The notes under the pieces were generated by a model that ran no database searches, was not told where the DNA came from, and saw nothing but the letters and a program-made list of their open reading frames with translations. A DNA stretch of 15,099 bases from the NCBI GenBank assembly GCA_047638715.1, contig JBLIMK010000095.1, positions 1-15,099 on the forward strand, written 5' to 3'. Each line of letters begins with the position of its first letter. Positions within the stretch are counted from its first letter, which is position 1. The DNA comes from SHLQ01 sp047638715 (GTDB lineage Bacteria; Actinomycetota; Acidimicrobiia; Acidimicrobiales; SHLQ01). The translations under genes were made by a program, and so were the position numbers. Of the stretch, positions 13,154 to 15,099 are shown one piece after another.

Positions 13154-14209
13154 ATGGAACGTGGACTCGCGATCCTTCTCGGCGTCGCTTGCTCGATCTG
13201 GATATTGCTGTCGATGGCTCGGACGTTCACCTTTCCACGACCCGAACGCGTCTGGCTCACAACCTCGCTGTTCCGCATCGCTCGACATCTCGCGGCGACG
13301 GCCGCTCGTCGGTTCCAGAGCCAGGAGAGGCGACATTGGATTCTCGGCTCGTTTGCTCCGGTCGTCCTTCTGTCCCTTCCGCTCTTTTGGTCGATCGGTC
13401 TAATCCTCTCGTTCTCGGGAATCTTCTGGGGCATAGATGGGGGTTCCTATGCAAGTGCACTCGAACTCTCCGGCTCCTCGCTCACAACACTCGGATTTAT
13501 CGAGGCGGACTCGCTTCTCACGAGAAGTGTGGCGATCATCGAAGCGCTTCTCGGACTCGCCATCGTGGCCCTCGTAGTCGGTTTTCTCCCAACCTTCTAC
13601 GGAACCTTCTCGCGGCGCGAAGTGTCGGTCGGTCGCCTGACCGTTCGTGCCGGCTCGCCTCCCACACCGCTCGAATTCATCGTGCGGTTGCATCGCATCG
13701 ACCGTCTTACCAACGTGAGTGAGCGATGGGATGAATGGGAGGACTGGTTCGTCGAAGTTGGTGAGACCCATACGACATTCCCGGCCCTGATCTTCTTCCG
13801 GTCGGCTCGACACGATCGCTCATGGCTGACCGCTGCTGAGACCTCTCTCGACACCGCAGCCTTGGTCACTGCACTCGAGCTCGTTCGCAGCACCGGCGGA
13901 GCACAGACGCTGATTCGCTCCGGTTATCTCGCCTTGCGCGAGATCGCCGATTTCTTCGACATTCCACCCGAGATCCATCCTCGCAAGCACGACGAACTCT
14001 CGATCAGCCGAGAACAGTTCGACACGCTGGTCGACGAGTTGGCCCATCACGGCGTGTTTACCAACGTCTCGCGCGACGCGGCCTGGACGGCATTTGCCGG
14101 CTGGCGAATCAACTACGACCAGGCGTTGCAGGGCCTGCGCAGGCTCGTGGTCGACGTTCCTTCACACTGGGAGATAGACGCACCGCTCACCGGGACATCG
14201 TCACTATGA
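13154..14209 (+). CDS. Pore-loop membrane protein, K+-channel-like with aberrant selectivity filter
   Basis: A 351-residue protein with membrane segments at about 2-22, 63-90 and 123-147, and a soluble C-terminal half (about 150-351). Between the last two is a short amphipathic stretch ending SGSSLTTLGFIEADS (106-120). Its position and the T-T-x-G-F core match the pore helix and filter of two-helix K+ channels (T-x-G-Y/F-G-D), but the second filter glycine is Ile116 and the next residue is Glu. The following helix, with a Glu near its start and Gly144 and Pro146 near its end, is also channel-like. The soluble half contains ETHTTFPALIFFRSARHDRSWL (204-225), as in channel-annotated bacterial proteins I recall. 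It starts one nt after the HAD stop and overlaps the antiporter by four nt. Conductance is not certain. Confidence 0.7.
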   Translation: MERGLAILLGVACSIWILLSMARTFTFPRPERVWLTTSLFRIARHLAATAARRFQSQERRHWILGSFAPVVLLSLPLFWSIGLILSFSGIFWGIDGGSYASALELSGSSLTTLGFIEADSLLTRSVAIIEALLGLAIVALVVGFLPTFYGTFSRREVSVGRLTVRAGSPPTPLEFIVRLHRIDRLTNVSERWDEWEDWFVEVGETHTTFPALIFFRSARHDRSWLTAAETSLDTAALVTALELVRSTGGAQTLIRSGYLALREIADFFDIPPEIHPRKHDELSISREQFDTLVDELAHHGVFTNVSRDAAWTAFAGWRINYDQALQGLRRLVVDVPSHWEIDAPLTGTSSL

Positions 14210-15099
14210 CGGTCATCGCGGTCGCGGCTGGGGTCATCGCCATCATCTCGTTGTTCAGGGAACGGTTTCGTGCCCTGCCGATCACGACGCCCATGCTGTT
14301 CGTCTTCGCAGGCATGGCGCTGGCACCACAGGCCCTCGGACTGTTCGAAACCGATCTCGATGATGAAGCGATCGCGTTCACCGCCGAACTCACGCTCGCA
14401 CTGCTCCTTTTCTCCGACGCCGCGCGTATCGATACCCGGAACACATCGGCATCGCTCGCGCTCCCGGCGCGGCTCTTGGGCATCGGACTACCCCTCAGCA
14501 TCGCGCTCGGTGCGGTGCTCACCGCTCTGCTTCTGACAGATTTGTCTTGGGCCGAGGCAGCCCTCGTCGCCGCCATTCTCGCCCCAACCGACGCCGCGCT
14601 CGGTGAAGCTGTCGTGTCGAACAAAGCGGTTCCCGCGAAGGTCCGCCAGGCACTCAATGTCGAATCCGGACTGAACGATGGACTCGTCGTGCCGGTCATC
14701 GCTGTGTTCGCCGCGTTGGCGGCCGAGTCCGAACTCGACAGCGCGAGCACGTTGGTAACCGAAGCGATCGTCGAGATAGGAATCGCCATCGCGGTGGGAG
14801 CGTTCCTCGCCGCGGTTCTTGCGATGGTCGTGCCGAGGATCCGCAACCTCGGTTGGAGTGACGACGAAGGATTCCGGATCGTCGCGTTGTCCATCGGCGT
14901 CAGCGCGTTCGCAGGAAGCATCGCTCTCGGCGGGAACGGATTCGTCGCCGCCTTCGTATGCGGGATGATCGCCCGCCGCTTGATGGGTGAGCAGGTCACC
15001 AAACACGCCGAACTCGCCGAGGATGTGTCGCAGGTGGGCGCCGCCGTAGTGTTCTTGTTGTTCGGCGCCCTCATGGTGTGGCCAGCCCTCGACAACGCA
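14206..15099 (+). CDS. CPA1-type Na+(K+)/H+ antiporter, 3' end outside the window (partial)
   Basis: The ATG at 14206 overlaps the stop of the pore-loop gene (ATGA), and the frame is open for 298 codons to the window edge. At least eight hydrophobic segments are visible. APTDAALGEAVVSN (126-139) carries the P-T-D motif, and NVESGLNDGLVVP (151-163) carries the Asn157-Asp158 pair that binds the cation in CPA antiporters. Glu153 and the GGNGFVAAFVCG segment (242-253) also fit NhaP-type members. The protein is unfinished: the last helices and any cytoplasmic regulatory domain are not seen. Together with the pore-loop protein it suggests regulation of cytoplasmic cations or pH. Choice between Na+ and K+ cannot be made from this part. 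Confidence 0.9.
   Translation, partial: MTVIAVAAGVIAIISLFRERFRALPITTPMLFVFAGMALAPQALGLFETDLDDEAIAFTAELTLALLLFSDAARIDTRNTSASLALPARLLGIGLPLSIALGAVLTALLLTDLSWAEAALVAAILAPTDAALGEAVVSNKAVPAKVRQALNVESGLNDGLVVPVIAVFAALAAESELDSASTLVTEAIVEIGIAIAVGAFLAAVLAMVVPRIRNLGWSDDEGFRIVALSIGVSAFAGSIALGGNGFVAAFVCGMIARRLMGEQVTKHAELAEDVSQVGAAVVFLLFGALMVWPALDNA

Overview
The window is GC-rich, densely packed chromosomal DNA. It is most likely from an actinobacterium, and my best guess is an Acidimicrobiia/Ilumatobacter-like lineage. The reasons are a DUF2510-type W/G-rich N-terminal module on a PrsW protease, an Rv2466c-like mycothiol-linked thioredoxin-fold protein, a MshB/Mca-like PIG-L deacetylase, a Thr-rich tail on a small anchored protein, and several starts that look leaderless. 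There are no rRNAs, tRNAs, complete mobile elements or CRISPR arrays. Every protein call comes from reading motifs; no database search was possible.

Layout. (a) 1-2578, plus strand: the last codons of an unseen gene, an AlgI-like MBOAT membrane acyltransferase and a membrane-anchored SGNH (AlgJ/AlgX-like) protein, all joined by 1-4 nt overlaps. This is a cell-surface glycan O-acylation module. (b) 2595-6326, minus strand: a GNAT acetyltransferase gene broken by one in-frame TGA, then (in transcription order from 6326) a small three-helix membrane protein, a C45-type Ntn amidohydrolase/acyltransferase, a GNAT resembling the acetyltransferase half of nitrilase-fused YhcX proteins, and an agmatinase-family ureohydrolase. 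The last three overlap one another. (c) 6383-9741, plus strand: guanine deaminase, a PrsW-family intramembrane protease and a PIG-L deacetylase. (d) 9758-10123, minus strand: a small anchored protein. (e) 10265-12455, plus strand: the Rv2466c-like protein lacking its second active-site Cys, a 58-residue single-helix protein with an acidic His-rich tail, and a Bcr/CflA-like MFS exporter. (f) 12481-15099, plus strand: a HAD phosphatase, a pore-loop membrane protein with an aberrant K+-channel filter, and a CPA1-type cation/proton antiporter that runs off the end, spaced by 1 nt and a 4-nt overlap.

How the genes fit together. Block (b) plus the divergent guanine deaminase suggests salvage of nitrogen from acylated or guanidino compounds and purines. 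Block (f) looks like a cation-homeostasis operon. Block (e) pairs a small membrane protein with an exporter. The strongest points for follow-up are the pseudogenised GNAT with a possible RAYT/REP-type sequence beside it, the C45-GNAT-ureohydrolase operon, the channel-like protein with a TLGFIE filter, the CPFA active site, the unlisted 58-residue protein, and a recurrent TAnnnT-N7/8-start leaderless promoter signature.
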